This document shows positions 34,539-42,851 of a DNA stretch of 64,000 bases, one piece after another. The stretch lies in assembly GCA_029259945.1 (NCBI GenBank), contig JAJDEF010000032.1:1-64000 (forward strand), written 5' to 3'. The notes under the pieces were generated by a model that made no database searches, was not told the origin of the DNA, and saw nothing but the letters and a program-made list of their open reading frames with translations. This stretch comes from Planctomycetota bacterium (GTDB lineage: Bacteria > Planctomycetota > Planctomycetia > Pirellulales > Lacipirellulaceae). The stretch's first letter is position 1, and each line of letters opens with the position of its first letter. Made by a program: the position numbers and the translations under genes.

Positions 34539-35489
34539 TTAGCGGATTTGCAACCACAGGAGGCTCATGGAATAGGCGTTGAATAGGGCGTGTGCGGTGA
34601 TGCAGGGGACGAGTCGGTGGGTGCGTTGGTAGAGGTAACCGAGGACGATGCCGAACAGAACGAGTGAAATCGGCGCAACCCCATGCCCCACATGTGCTAA
34701 TCCAAAGGCCAAGCTGCTGATGAACAGGGGCATCCAGCCGTGGGGCAGTAAGCCTACACGGTGCTCAGTGATGGCATCATGGTTGATTGCCGGTTGGGTG
34801 AGGCCCCCTTCTTGTAGTTCGACAGGCAGTATGGGTTGCTCTGTAGCTTCTTGGATGCCAAATATTTCGTCTTCTCGTCGTTCAAGCCAACCTTGCAGAA
34901 GCAACCGAAAGGTGAACTCTTCGAATAATGGGGCAGCGATTACCGCCATCACCGCACCTGCGAGTAAAATCTGAGGTGATCGGTGCTGGATGATCTGCTC
35001 GATGAGTTGGTGCTCTTGTTCCGGTTGCAAGATTGCGGTCAGAATAAACTGAACGGAGTAGATTGGCAAAAGTGAAACCAGGCAAGCAAAAGCACCAAGG
35101 CCGATATCCTGAACGAATTGCCGTGGGGAGGTGGGTAGGCCTAGGTCTCGCTTCGTTGCACCACAGACCTTGGCCATCCAAGGCATTGCCAAAGCCACAA
35201 AGCCAACGGTGACTAGCGAGAAGACCAACCCGTCGAACATAAATTCGGCGGGATCAATTTCTGCTTCGGCAGTGGTATCAGCAATAAACAACTGGAGGAA
35301 TGGAGCAATCACACAGTAGAGCGGAACAACAATGGCGATGGCTCCCCACGGGACACGCTGCCTGGGTTCCCTGGCGAGCAACGGCTTGCCGCTAGCACGC
35401 TGAAAGTTGGCTACAAGAATGGCCAGAAAACTTAAAGTGAGAGCGATGACAATCGTGGCTGTCGCAGACGCATTTATGGCTTCGTCCAT
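34539..35489 (-). CDS. CPBP-family intramembrane metalloprotease
   Basis: A 316-residue membrane protein of the CPBP (Rce1-like, ABI) family. Motifs: EEFTFRLLLQGWLERREDE (EExxxR, about 200), LAFGLAHVGHGVAP (FxxxH) and HALFNAYSM (HxxxN), which form the glutamate-histidine active site. At least six membrane spans can be seen. An insertion of about 45 hydrophilic residues lies between motif 1 and motif 2. It belongs to the run rimO-pgsA-CPBP-ispG. Substrate unknown. Confidence 0.88.
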   Translation of the reverse strand: MDEAINASATATIVIALTLSFLAILVANFQRASGKPLLAREPRQRVPWGAIAIVVPLYCVIAPFLQLFIADTTAEAEIDPAEFMFDGLVFSLVTVGFVALAMPWMAKVCGATKRDLGLPTSPRQFVQDIGLGAFACLVSLLPIYSVQFILTAILQPEQEHQLIEQIIQHRSPQILLAGAVMAVIAAPLFEEFTFRLLLQGWLERREDEIFGIQEATEQPILPVELQEGGLTQPAINHDAITEHRVGLLPHGWMPLFISSLAFGLAHVGHGVAPISLVLFGIVLGYLYQRTHRLVPCITAHALFNAYSMSLLWLQIR

Positions 35490-35539
35490 CGGCGGCTCAA
35501 ATTTTAGGGCTGGAGAAAAATATCCAGGTAATTTTGGGA

Positions 35540-36163
35540 CTACTCAGCAGCGGTGAAAATCTTGATAGAAGCGAGTATGTAAGAAACCCCCGAATAGATT
35601 GTCAGCAGCACGGCAGCCCACGCGACGATGACCAATCCCGAAGACATCCAAGTGGGAGGAACCGTTTGCCAGGTGTTTGCTGCTTGGTCGACATAAGTGA
35701 GCTGGACGATGCTCCAGACGGCAGCAACGCATTGCAGCGCCATTTTCCATTTACCTACCCATTTGGCCGAGAAATCGCCCCCCTGTTGTTCGACAAAGGT
35801 GCGTAGCGCAGTGACAAGCAATTCGCGACCCACAATCACGACGGCCATCCAAGGCGCAATTCCTGAAGGAGCGATGCCATTGCTAAGCTGTGGAACCGCA
35901 GAAAGTAAAATAAAGGTGCCGCAGATGAATAGTTTGTCGGCGAAGGGATCGAGGACACGTCCAAGCTGAGTGATTTGGCTATACTTGCGAGCCCAATAGC
36001 CATCGAGCCAGTCGGTGCCTGCGGTGATGAGAAACAGCAGGAAGCTAATTCGGTAGTACCCTAGCGCAAGGAAAATGAATAACACCACGGAGAGTACAAT
36101 ACGCGCCAACGTGAGCTGGTTGGGCACGTTGAGAACTCGCGCGGAAGTGGTCGATTCTGACAT
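35540..36163 (-). CDS. pgsA: CDP-diacylglycerol-glycerol-3-phosphate phosphatidyltransferase
   Basis: A 207-residue integral membrane enzyme that makes phosphatidylglycerophosphate from CDP-diacylglycerol. The CDP-alcohol phosphatidyltransferase motif DG-x2-AR-x8-G-x3-D-x3-D is intact in DGYWARKYSQITQLGRVLDP followed by FAD. Preceding NQLTLARIVLS is the usual N-terminal segment. Several membrane spans surround it. The gene starts 24 bases after the rimO stop, so co-transcription is likely. Confidence 0.93.
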   Translation of the reverse strand: MSESTTSARVLNVPNQLTLARIVLSVVLFIFLALGYYRISFLLFLITAGTDWLDGYWARKYSQITQLGRVLDPFADKLFICGTFILLSAVPQLSNGIAPSGIAPWMAVVIVGRELLVTALRTFVEQQGGDFSAKWVGKWKMALQCVAAVWSIVQLTYVDQAANTWQTVPPTWMSSGLVIVAWAAVLLTIYSGVSYILASIKIFTAAE

Positions 36164-36187
36164 GGGAGGAGAGTTTTGAGCTGTTCG

Positions 36188-37576
36188 TTAGCGAGGTTCA
36201 CCACAAGCGACGCCGATGAGGTCGTAGTCTCGGCGTGCCACGATTTCACATGGTACCAGTCTTCCGGGAGAAATTCCTACCCCTGTTCCGGTAACGTAGA
36301 CGACGCCATCGACATCGGGGGCGTCTGCGTAAGAGCGGCCGATCCATGCATCGGCTTGGCCCTCGACGGCAGTATCGATAATCACATCCAACTGACGACC
36401 GATTTGGGCGTCGTTCCAAGCAAATACCAACGCTTGTTGCTCGGCCATCAGCCGATCTCGACGGCTGTTCATGACCTCGTCAGGCACATGGTCGGGTAGC
36501 TTGGCGGCAGGAGTGTCTGGCTCGTGCGAGTAGGTAAAGACGCCTAGCCGCTCGAATTTTTGTTCTCGGACAAAGCCGACTAATTCTTCAAATTGCTCGT
36601 CGGTTTCGCCTGGGAAGCCAGTGATAAAGGTGGTACGCATGACCAAATTGGGAATGCCGACACGCAATTGCTCTAGCAAGGCTTCGGTTTCAGCGCGATT
36701 TACTCGGCGCTGCATCCGACGGAGCATCGTGTCGTTGGCGTGCTGCAAAGGAATGTCGAGATAAGGAATGATCCGCTGACTACCGCCAATCACGTCAATT
36801 AAGGGTTGGTCGATGTACATCGGATAAAAATACATCAGGCGAATCCAGTCGAGCCCTTCGACTTGATCGAGTTCCTGGAGCAACTCAGCGAGGCGAGGTT
36901 TTCCATACAAGTCCATGCCGTAGTAGGTGGTGTCTTGGGCAACGATCACCAGTTCGCGGACGCCATCGGCGGCTAATTCTTTTGCCTCGGCAATAACTTC
37001 TTCCATTGGTTTTGTAGCATGCTTGCCACGCATTTTTGGAATCGCGCAGAAGGTACAGAGTCGATCACAACCTTCTGAGATTTTCAGAAAAGCAAAATGT
37101 TTGGGCGTGATTCGAAAACGCGAGGTATCGGGCAGTGGATGCGTTGGAGCAGGCTGAAAGACCGTGCGCTGTTCCTGAAGCCCTCCGAGAATACGATCGG
37201 CAACTTTAGTGACTTCCTCTCGACCAAAAACACCGACAAGCTGGTCGATCTCTGGACGATCTTCCAGCAGTTGCTCTTTCTGACGCTCGGCGAGGCAGCC
37301 CGAGACAATCACTCCGCGCAAGTCGCCGCGGCGTTTGAGTTCGAGCATCTCGTCGATCATGGAAAACGATTCTTGCCGGGCCTGCTCGATGAAGCCACAC
37401 GTATTGACGATCGCAAAATCGGCACCGGCCGCCTGATCGACTAGTTGGTAGCCGTCCAGTTGCAACATGCCGAGCATCCGCTCGCTGTCGACGGTGTTTT
37501 TAGGGCAACCGAGACTGATAAAGGCATAGTTGCCCTTGGAATCAGCACGTTTGTTATTGGTAGAGTAGTCATACAC
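36188..37576 (-). CDS. rimO: Ribosomal protein S12 methylthiotransferase
   Basis: About 462 residues, a radical SAM enzyme adding a methylthio group to an aspartate of ribosomal protein S12. N-terminal UPF0004 domain: FISLGCPKNTVDSERML; radical SAM motif CDRLCTFCAIPKMRG (CxxxCxxC); C-terminal TRAM domain ending near GYVTGTG-like residues. I chose the GTG at 37576 (VYDYSTNNKRADSKGN) because the frame extends only to a TTG at 37642. The MiaB-like relatives differ in the segment after CxxxCxxC; SLGCPKN is typical of RimO. Confidence 0.92.
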   Translation of the reverse strand: MYDYSTNNKRADSKGNYAFISLGCPKNTVDSERMLGMLQLDGYQLVDQAAGADFAIVNTCGFIEQARQESFSMIDEMLELKRRGDLRGVIVSGCLAERQKEQLLEDRPEIDQLVGVFGREEVTKVADRILGGLQEQRTVFQPAPTHPLPDTSRFRITPKHFAFLKISEGCDRLCTFCAIPKMRGKHATKPMEEVIAEAKELAADGVRELVIVAQDTTYYGMDLYGKPRLAELLQELDQVEGLDWIRLMYFYPMYIDQPLIDVIGGSQRIIPYLDIPLQHANDTMLRRMQRRVNRAETEALLEQLRVGIPNLVMRTTFITGFPGETDEQFEELVGFVREQKFERLGVFTYSHEPDTPAAKLPDHVPDEVMNSRRDRLMAEQQALVFAWNDAQIGRQLDVIIDTAVEGQADAWIGRSYADAPDVDGVVYVTGTGVGISPGRLVPCEIVARRDYDLIGVACGEPR

Positions 37577-37794
37577 GAGTGAGAAGCAACTGAAGAACGA
37601 AGTGGAGGGCGTGGTTGCCAGGGCTAAGGCGCTTGGCAGCAAAGCTCATCATAGCCGATGGCACCCGCAATGACGACGGGTAAGCTGCACAGGCGTGTTG
37701 GGTAGGAGATATCGCTGGATTTTGTTCTTGCAATAGTACAGCCCATTAAGTAGTGTACTTATGTATACTTTCCGATATTAGAGGTCGATGCCCA

Positions 37795-38538
37795 GTGTTA
37801 AGCGAAATTCCAGGGGAGCAGTTTGCGAATGTTTTGGAAGACTGCGCACGGGAAGTTTTGGCCGAGGGGGCAGTCGAGGGGCCGCCGGTCGACGCCATTC
37901 GCGTTGCTCGACGGTTGCAATTGGTCGTAGCGCGCGATTCGTCGATGGACGAGCGGGCTCGCTATGTGCGAATTGGAGAAAGGGGTCGTGGAGGACGCGG
38001 AACTATCTTGTTAGCCGAAGATCCTCGCGCAGAACGGCGCCAATGGGCGGTCGCTCATGAGTTGGGGGAGTATGCTGCTCACCGTGTGTTTGCAGTGTTA
38101 GGGATTTCGGTGGCAGACATTCCGCCCTCAGGGCGTGAGGTGGTTGCCAATCGCTTGGCGAGCTGTCTGTTGTTGCCTCGCGAGTGGTTTGCAGCTGATG
38201 GCATGGATCTAAATTGGGATCTTTATGAGCTGAAAAGTCGATACAGCACGGCAAGCCATGAATTGATTGCTCGGCGGATGCTGGAGATGTCGCCGCCGGT
38301 GATGCTGACGGTATTCGACCAAGGTCGCATGACGTGGCGGCGGAGCAACATGTTGAGGCGTCCCCCAAGAATGACTCCGCCCGAAGAGAGCACTTGGCGA
38401 GTGGCTTTTGATGGTGGACAGTCTGCTGAATTTTCTGAGGCTTGCTTGCCTGAGGGGATTGCTGAAATACGGTGTTGGCCAATTCACGAGCCCGGCTGGC
38501 AACGCGAAATTTTGCGAACGGCGTTAGAAGATTGGTAA
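37795..38538 (+). CDS. ImmA/IrrE-family metallo-endopeptidase
   Basis: A 247-residue protein with an IrrE/ImmA-type peptidase domain: AVAHELGEYAAHRVF (HExxH with the later His) and EVVANRLASCLLLPREWF (the conserved N-x-FAxxLLxP-like segment). Start GTG at 37795 has AGAGG upstream; a GTG at 37753 is possible. Such proteins cleave regulators of mobile elements or stress responses. Unlike many family members it has no HTH domain. It is divergently arranged with rimO. The nearby HTH-PTS IIA gene could be a partner, but nothing shows it. Confidence 0.85.
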   Translation: MLSEIPGEQFANVLEDCAREVLAEGAVEGPPVDAIRVARRLQLVVARDSSMDERARYVRIGERGRGGRGTILLAEDPRAERRQWAVAHELGEYAAHRVFAVLGISVADIPPSGREVVANRLASCLLLPREWFAADGMDLNWDLYELKSRYSTASHELIARRMLEMSPPVMLTVFDQGRMTWRRSNMLRRPPRMTPPEESTWRVAFDGGQSAEFSEACLPEGIAEIRCWPIHEPGWQREILRTALEDW

Positions 38539-38553
38539 TGCCTGTGTTTATTT

Positions 38554-39402
38554 TTAGCGTAGTTCGGCGATAATTTCATCAACGATGTAGGGTTTGCCAA
38601 AAACGGCTGAGGCCCCTGCTGCACGGATTTGCTCGACGTGTTCAATACGTGGGAAATCGAGCAGAGCCACGACCTTGCCGCCTTGATTTCGAACGCGGTC
38701 GCAAAAATTAGTGAGGCGGGTAAGTTCCTTCTTGCTGAGCTGGCCGCCGTCCCAAATGCCAGCGGCTACATCTGGCGGGAGATTTGCTGAATCGCCGTGG
38801 CCAGCCCAAGTGGAATTGATTCCTGTGTTGGCTAAGGCCGCTGAGAGCGATTCGAATACAGAAAAATCTTCGGCGTCAACCACAATGGTTCCGAGAGGTT
38901 GCTGCGGCGTCGAGGGTGCAGCGGCCAGATAGCGACCCGCTTGCGGATGGTCTAACGGCAGCGACCAAGGAGGGCAGATGCCGTCGGTCAAATTCTGCTG
39001 CGCCGCTCGCCACCAAGCGGCAAATTCATACCAGTAGAGCCGAAGCGTGCCATGCGGCGGCGAGCCGGTCCGCATTTCCCCCTCACACCAAGTGCCCGCG
39101 ATGACAATGATGCGCGAAAGCGGGGCTAATTCGCTGAGTTGGTTGGCGTCGCGTTGGAGATATTCTCCAGGGGTTGATTGGGCGAGGAGGATCAACTCGG
39201 GAGGTGCATTGCTGCGAAGGAAATCGATTGCCGTAGGGATATCGGCGACAGATTGCCAAGATTCCTTGCTGCTGACTTCGGTGATTGCGGAGGCGAATTC
39301 ATGTTCATGCCAATCGCCCACGGAAAGCACACTGACGAGTGCGTCTGAAGCAGGGCTAAGCTTGCTGTCGGTACTTGCTAAATTGGCAGAGGGATAGGGC
39401 AT
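38554..39402 (-). CDS. Receiver-like protein of unknown function
   Basis: A 282-residue protein that I do not recognise as a named family. Two alpha/beta parts can be seen: residues 1-120 with ALVSVLSVGDW, PPELILLAQSTPGEY and SRIIVIAGTWCEG, and residues 170-282 with GTIVVDAEDFSVFESLSAALANTG, GKVVALLDFPRIEHVEQI and AAGASAVFGKPYIVDEIIAELR. The FGKPYIVDEI end resembles the K-P-F/Y motif of response regulator receivers, but no aspartate phosphorylation site is evident. I infer a degenerate double receiver. It lies 28 bases downstream of the HTH-PTS IIA gene and probably shares its operon. Confidence 0.6.
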   Translation of the reverse strand: MPYPSANLASTDSKLSPASDALVSVLSVGDWHEHEFASAITEVSSKESWQSVADIPTAIDFLRSNAPPELILLAQSTPGEYLQRDANQLSELAPLSRIIVIAGTWCEGEMRTGSPPHGTLRLYWYEFAAWWRAAQQNLTDGICPPWSLPLDHPQAGRYLAAAPSTPQQPLGTIVVDAEDFSVFESLSAALANTGINSTWAGHGDSANLPPDVAAGIWDGGQLSKKELTRLTNFCDRVRNQGGKVVALLDFPRIEHVEQIRAAGASAVFGKPYIVDEIIAELR

Positions 39403-39430
39403 GCTGACGAGTCAATATTCTGAAGGATCG

Positions 39431-40138
39431 CTATTCCGTAATTTCTTCGTCGCGGCTTGTGATGAGCCGGTGAGCCTCGATGGCATCTGCTGACGATCGT
39501 AAGCTGGCAAGCCAATCGGGATCGTTGATCATGCGACTTAGTCGGGCAAGTATACGAAGGTGTTGGTGGTCGTCGGTTGCGCAGATCAAAAAAAACACAT
39601 CGGTGAGGCCGCTGGTTCCGCCGAATGGGATTCCCTGCCCCGTTATTCCAAGAGCAAGGATGGATTCACCCAGGATGGATGATTGTGGCCGACGAGGATG
39701 GAGTAAGGCAACTCCAATGTCGAGGGCAGTCGGGTGAATGGCTTCACGTGCGGTGACCGCCTCGGCCATTTTTTCTGGATCCCACAGCATGCCTGTGTTG
39801 GCAGCTAGCTCGCACATGCTTGAAATGACGCTCGCTCGAGTGCGTGCGAGAAGTGGGGTCGCGATGGCTTCGACAGGCAACAACGTTGCGATTTGGATTT
39901 CTTGACTGTCGCGGGATTTAGCGCGCTCGAGGTTGGTTTCCATTTTCGCGAGCTGGATATCGTCAGAGGCGCCAATCCGATCTTCAAGCCAGTGGTGGAT
40001 TTCTGCGCGAGAAAAACGCCATTGTCCACCGACTCGACGACCGGGCAGCTTGTCGCGTTCGGCGAGTTTGGTGATTTGCGCAGGCAGCATGTGCAAGTAA
40101 GTTGCCAAACTGCTGATGTCAAAGTTGTCGTCTGCCAC
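39431..40138 (-). CDS. HTH plus PTS IIA (fructose/mannitol type) regulator
   Basis: A 235-residue fusion. The N-terminus (about 8-52) is an excisionase/MerR-like helix-turn-helix: ISSLATYLHMLPAQITKLAERDKLPGRRVGGQWRFSRAEIHHWL. The C-terminal two thirds are a PTS EIIA domain of the fructose/mannitol type, with the phosphorylatable histidine in GVALLHPRRP (H147). PtsN-type proteins regulate rather than transport; here phosphorylation by the PTS could control DNA binding. The gene precedes the receiver-like gene. No other PTS component (EI, HPr) lies in the window. Confidence 0.85.
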   Translation of the reverse strand: MADDNFDISSLATYLHMLPAQITKLAERDKLPGRRVGGQWRFSRAEIHHWLEDRIGASDDIQLAKMETNLERAKSRDSQEIQIATLLPVEAIATPLLARTRASVISSMCELAANTGMLWDPEKMAEAVTAREAIHPTALDIGVALLHPRRPQSSILGESILALGITGQGIPFGGTSGLTDVFFLICATDDHQHLRILARLSRMINDPDWLASLRSSADAIEAHRLITSRDEEITE

Positions 40139-40482
40139 TAGAAAAACTTTAAGAAAGGAAAAATTAGATTTGCCGACCGCCGAATGCTAGCACTCGACGG
40201 GTCTCGCCATTGTCGCGAGAAATGGGGGGGGCTGTCCAGTTCTTTTCTGCTCAAGCTGGCTGTGGGTGGTGAGTGTTTGGTAATCCGCCTTGACATGATT
40301 TCGCTAAATCAACACAATCTCGCACGCTCATGGTGAAGGAACTCCCCCAGAGATTCCTTTCACACTAGTGGGAGCATTTCGCAAGCGAAAACGGATTTTC
40401 GCACAGCGATTCAACAGAGACTGGCGATGCTCAACCCCCGCAATTGGTTGACGACTGCCACAACCAGGCAAGGAGGCCTGGC
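40139..40482. other. 344-base gene-free region before the Mur-ligase-like gene
   Basis: No open frame with support and no clear repeat. It separates divergent transcription units (HTH-PTS IIA on minus, Mur-like on plus) and should hold both promoters. I could not pick a convincing -35/-10 pair. Confidence 0.4.
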
Positions 40483-41946
40483 ATGTTGTGCCCAAATGAA
40501 CAATCGATTGGGGTATCGCTCGCCGAGCTATTTCCTGAAGCCACCCGAACTGGGGCTGGTCGTGTGATGGCCACCTCTTGCTGTACCGACTGGCGTCAAC
40601 TCGAGCCGGGTGATGTCTATGTCGCTTTGCCTGATTCAGGCGACGGCACCACGGACGGTCACGAGCATGCTCGTCGAGCCGCTTCGCACGGCGCGATTGC
40701 TATCGTGTGTGAACAGCCAGTGCCCGTGTTTGATGTGCCAACCTATTTAGTGCCAGACAGTCGTGTCGCGTTGGGCGAACTGTCGCAAGCCTTGGTCGGC
40801 AATCCGTCGAATACGATCTCAGTGATCGCCGTGACTGGCAGTCATGGAAAGTCAACAACCATCGCATTGCTAGAATCGATTTTTTCAGCGGCTGGCAAAC
40901 ATTGCGGAACGATGAGTAGCCTGGGTTGCTACGACGGAATGAGTCATAGCGCCGGGATCAGCAACTCTCCTTCAGCCCCCGCGATTGCAGAACGGCTTGC
41001 TCGCATGGAGGCAGCCGGGTGTACGCACGCATTGCTCGAAGTATCGAGTCGAGCGATCAGCCAAGCTCGTCTTGCAGGAATAAACTTGGATTCGGTGAGT
41101 GTGACAAACGTCACCTCTGCTCACCTCGACTTACACAATTCGCTGGTGACATATCGCGAGGTTCAACGCCGTGTGTTGGATTATCTGTCGCCGGGCGGTG
41201 TAGTAACTTTGAATGCCGACGATCCGGAATGCGTCAAGTGGCTTGATGAGGTTCAGGGGCCTGTGTTGACGTGGGGATTGGGTGATCAAGCTGAAATCAC
41301 TGCCCAGGTCGTGCAACAATTTGCGAACGAGCAGGTTTTTGTTCTCTCTGCTGGTGACGAGTCGGCGGCCGTGCGTAGCTCGATGGTGGGTGATCACCAT
41401 GTTTCCAACTGTTTAGCAGCAGCCACGGTGGCTATGACCTACGGCATCGACTTGCAGACAATTGCTGCCGGGATTGAAGCGGTCGATCGTTTGTCCGGTC
41501 GGATGGAGCGAATTGATTGTGGACAGGGTTTTCCTGTTTACGTCGATGCGGCAGATACACCCGATGCGTTGCGAGCCAGCTTACGAACGGCTCGTCAATT
41601 GGCTCAAGGTCGTGTGATTTGTGTACTGGGCCCTATGGCGGGCCATTCAGCTTCCGTCGACTACACGCTGAGGCATATTGTCAGTCGCATGACTGATTTA
41701 GCGATTGCTTCGAGGCCACTTGGCAATGGAGATGACGAACAACTTGACTCGGCCCCGATCGAGATTATTGCAGATCGAGGCGAAGCAATTGCCTATGCGG
41801 TTGCGATTGCAGAACCGGGAGATGTCGTGGTCATTGCTGGAAGCCAACCTCGTCCGATACCAATCTTTGGTGAATCAGGCGATGCACAGCTTGCTCGGCA
41901 ATTGCTTTATAGCCGCAATGAGTCAGCAATTCGCTTAGCCGCTTAG
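40483..41946 (+). CDS. Degenerate MurE-like Mur ligase family protein
   Basis: A 487-residue protein with the Mur ligase fold, closest in layout to MurE. The start has an ideal AAGGAGG. The ATP loop is present as AVTGSHGKSTT (K123) instead of TGTNGKTTT. Residues needed in MurE are altered: EVSSRAI (R190 for the His of EVSSHAL), TSAHLD (A213 for the Asp of TRDHLD), REVQ (Q228 for the carbamylated Lys), VDAADTPDAL (D358 for the His of VDYAHTPDAL), and no DNPR motif. It is probably not an active tripeptide synthetase, so it may be a diverged or regulatory paralogue. It precedes a MurF-tail-like gene and murG. Confidence 0.8.
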   Translation: MLCPNEQSIGVSLAELFPEATRTGAGRVMATSCCTDWRQLEPGDVYVALPDSGDGTTDGHEHARRAASHGAIAIVCEQPVPVFDVPTYLVPDSRVALGELSQALVGNPSNTISVIAVTGSHGKSTTIALLESIFSAAGKHCGTMSSLGCYDGMSHSAGISNSPSAPAIAERLARMEAAGCTHALLEVSSRAISQARLAGINLDSVSVTNVTSAHLDLHNSLVTYREVQRRVLDYLSPGGVVTLNADDPECVKWLDEVQGPVLTWGLGDQAEITAQVVQQFANEQVFVLSAGDESAAVRSSMVGDHHVSNCLAAATVAMTYGIDLQTIAAGIEAVDRLSGRMERIDCGQGFPVYVDAADTPDALRASLRTARQLAQGRVICVLGPMAGHSASVDYTLRHIVSRMTDLAIASRPLGNGDDEQLDSAPIEIIADRGEAIAYAVAIAEPGDVVVIAGSQPRPIPIFGESGDAQLARQLLYSRNESAIRLAA

Positions 41947-42024
41947 AAAAATACTACTTAGCGAAAACCATAAAGTCGTCGGCAAATAAGAGTTTAGATA
42001 ACACGAAGATTGGATACAGAAAAC

Positions 42025-42561
42025 ATGGACTGGACTGATACCCTGATGCTCGACTCGAAGAGTAGTCACTCGGATGGGAGAAATCGTTTGCCGGCGGTGA
42101 CCACGCAGGGTAATGCGACCCATGCTCTCTCTGCTCGGTTGATTGCCGTGCAAGGTATTTCGTTGCTTTATGTTGAGGGGACGACGAGAGAGGAAATTTC
42201 AACGGCCCTAGAACTGTTGCGCGGATTTAGAGCCACCGGACGCCGCGTCGTTCTTTGTGATACAGCGAATATGGTTGCGGGGCGCCCCCTCGGACGCGAA
42301 ATTGTCGAATCGGGAGCCGTCTCTGCGGTCATAAGTTGTGGCGGGTGTGGGCGTGATTTAGCGATTGGTGCTCGCGATGCCGGACTCGATTTATCGAGCG
42401 TGGTGGTTTGTCGCAACTCGTCTGCCGCTTGCGAACTGCTCGCCTGCCGACTAGCACCAGGCGACACGGCCCTTGTATGGGGAGTAGGACAACGTGAGTG
42501 CAATCAGATAGTTGCCCGGCTAGAACAGCGTTTCGCATCGTCATCTGCTGCGGCAGCCTGA
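42025..42561 (+). CDS. Stand-alone MurF C-terminal-domain-like protein
   Basis: A 178-residue protein whose core (about 45-170) resembles the C-terminal domain of Mur ligases, above all MurF: GISLLYVEGTTREEISTALELLRGF, GRRVVLCDTANMVAGRPLGREIVESG, AVISCGGCGRDLAIGARDAG, SSAACELLACRLAPGDTALVWGV and NQIVARLEQRF. In MurF the same order appears as a LGDMLELG segment, then GE, and GDVVLVKGS. There is no ATP-binding central domain. It starts at ATG 42025, 78 bases after the MurE-like gene. It could be a relic of murF, or the missing partner for the degenerate MurE-like protein. The fold assignment is inference. Confidence 0.6.
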   Translation: MDWTDTLMLDSKSSHSDGRNRLPAVTTQGNATHALSARLIAVQGISLLYVEGTTREEISTALELLRGFRATGRRVVLCDTANMVAGRPLGREIVESGAVSAVISCGGCGRDLAIGARDAGLDLSSVVVCRNSSAACELLACRLAPGDTALVWGVGQRECNQIVARLEQRFASSSAAAA

Positions 42562-42738
42562 TCGTTCAGAAGTATTTTTAAGAAATGGAAAGAATAAGAT
42601 ACAACGAGGTTTCATCGTTGGTTTGTCGGATTGCGGGGTCTGACATTCCGCCCTCCCTGGGGTAGGAGCACAATAGCTTGCCGAAAGCAGCTTCTGGGTC
42701 AGCTGCTTTGGCGAGTGCTTCACGATGAAGCTTATGTC

Positions 42739-42777
42739 TGAGCGCCGGGGTGACATTTATGTCACCCCGGTGTCTCA
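42739..42777. repeat. Long perfect palindrome upstream of murG
   Basis: CCGGGGTGACA (42745-42755) and TGTCACCCCGG (42760-42770) form a perfect 11-bp stem with loop TTTA, extended by flanking CTGAG/CTCAG arms. There is no T-run after it. It lies about 75 bases before the murG start codon and could be an operator or an RNA hairpin in the murG leader. Confidence 0.65.
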
Positions 42778-42851
42778 GCGGATACAAAAGCCTGCGTGTG
42801 ATACCGCTGAATTCTCGGCAAGCCGGGCTTTGCTGCAAAGGAGTTTCCCGC

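Noticed and set aside
40483-41946. Annotation as a normal MurE ligase
   Set aside because: The overall fold and ATP loop fit, but several catalytic residues are replaced, so I report it as degenerate.
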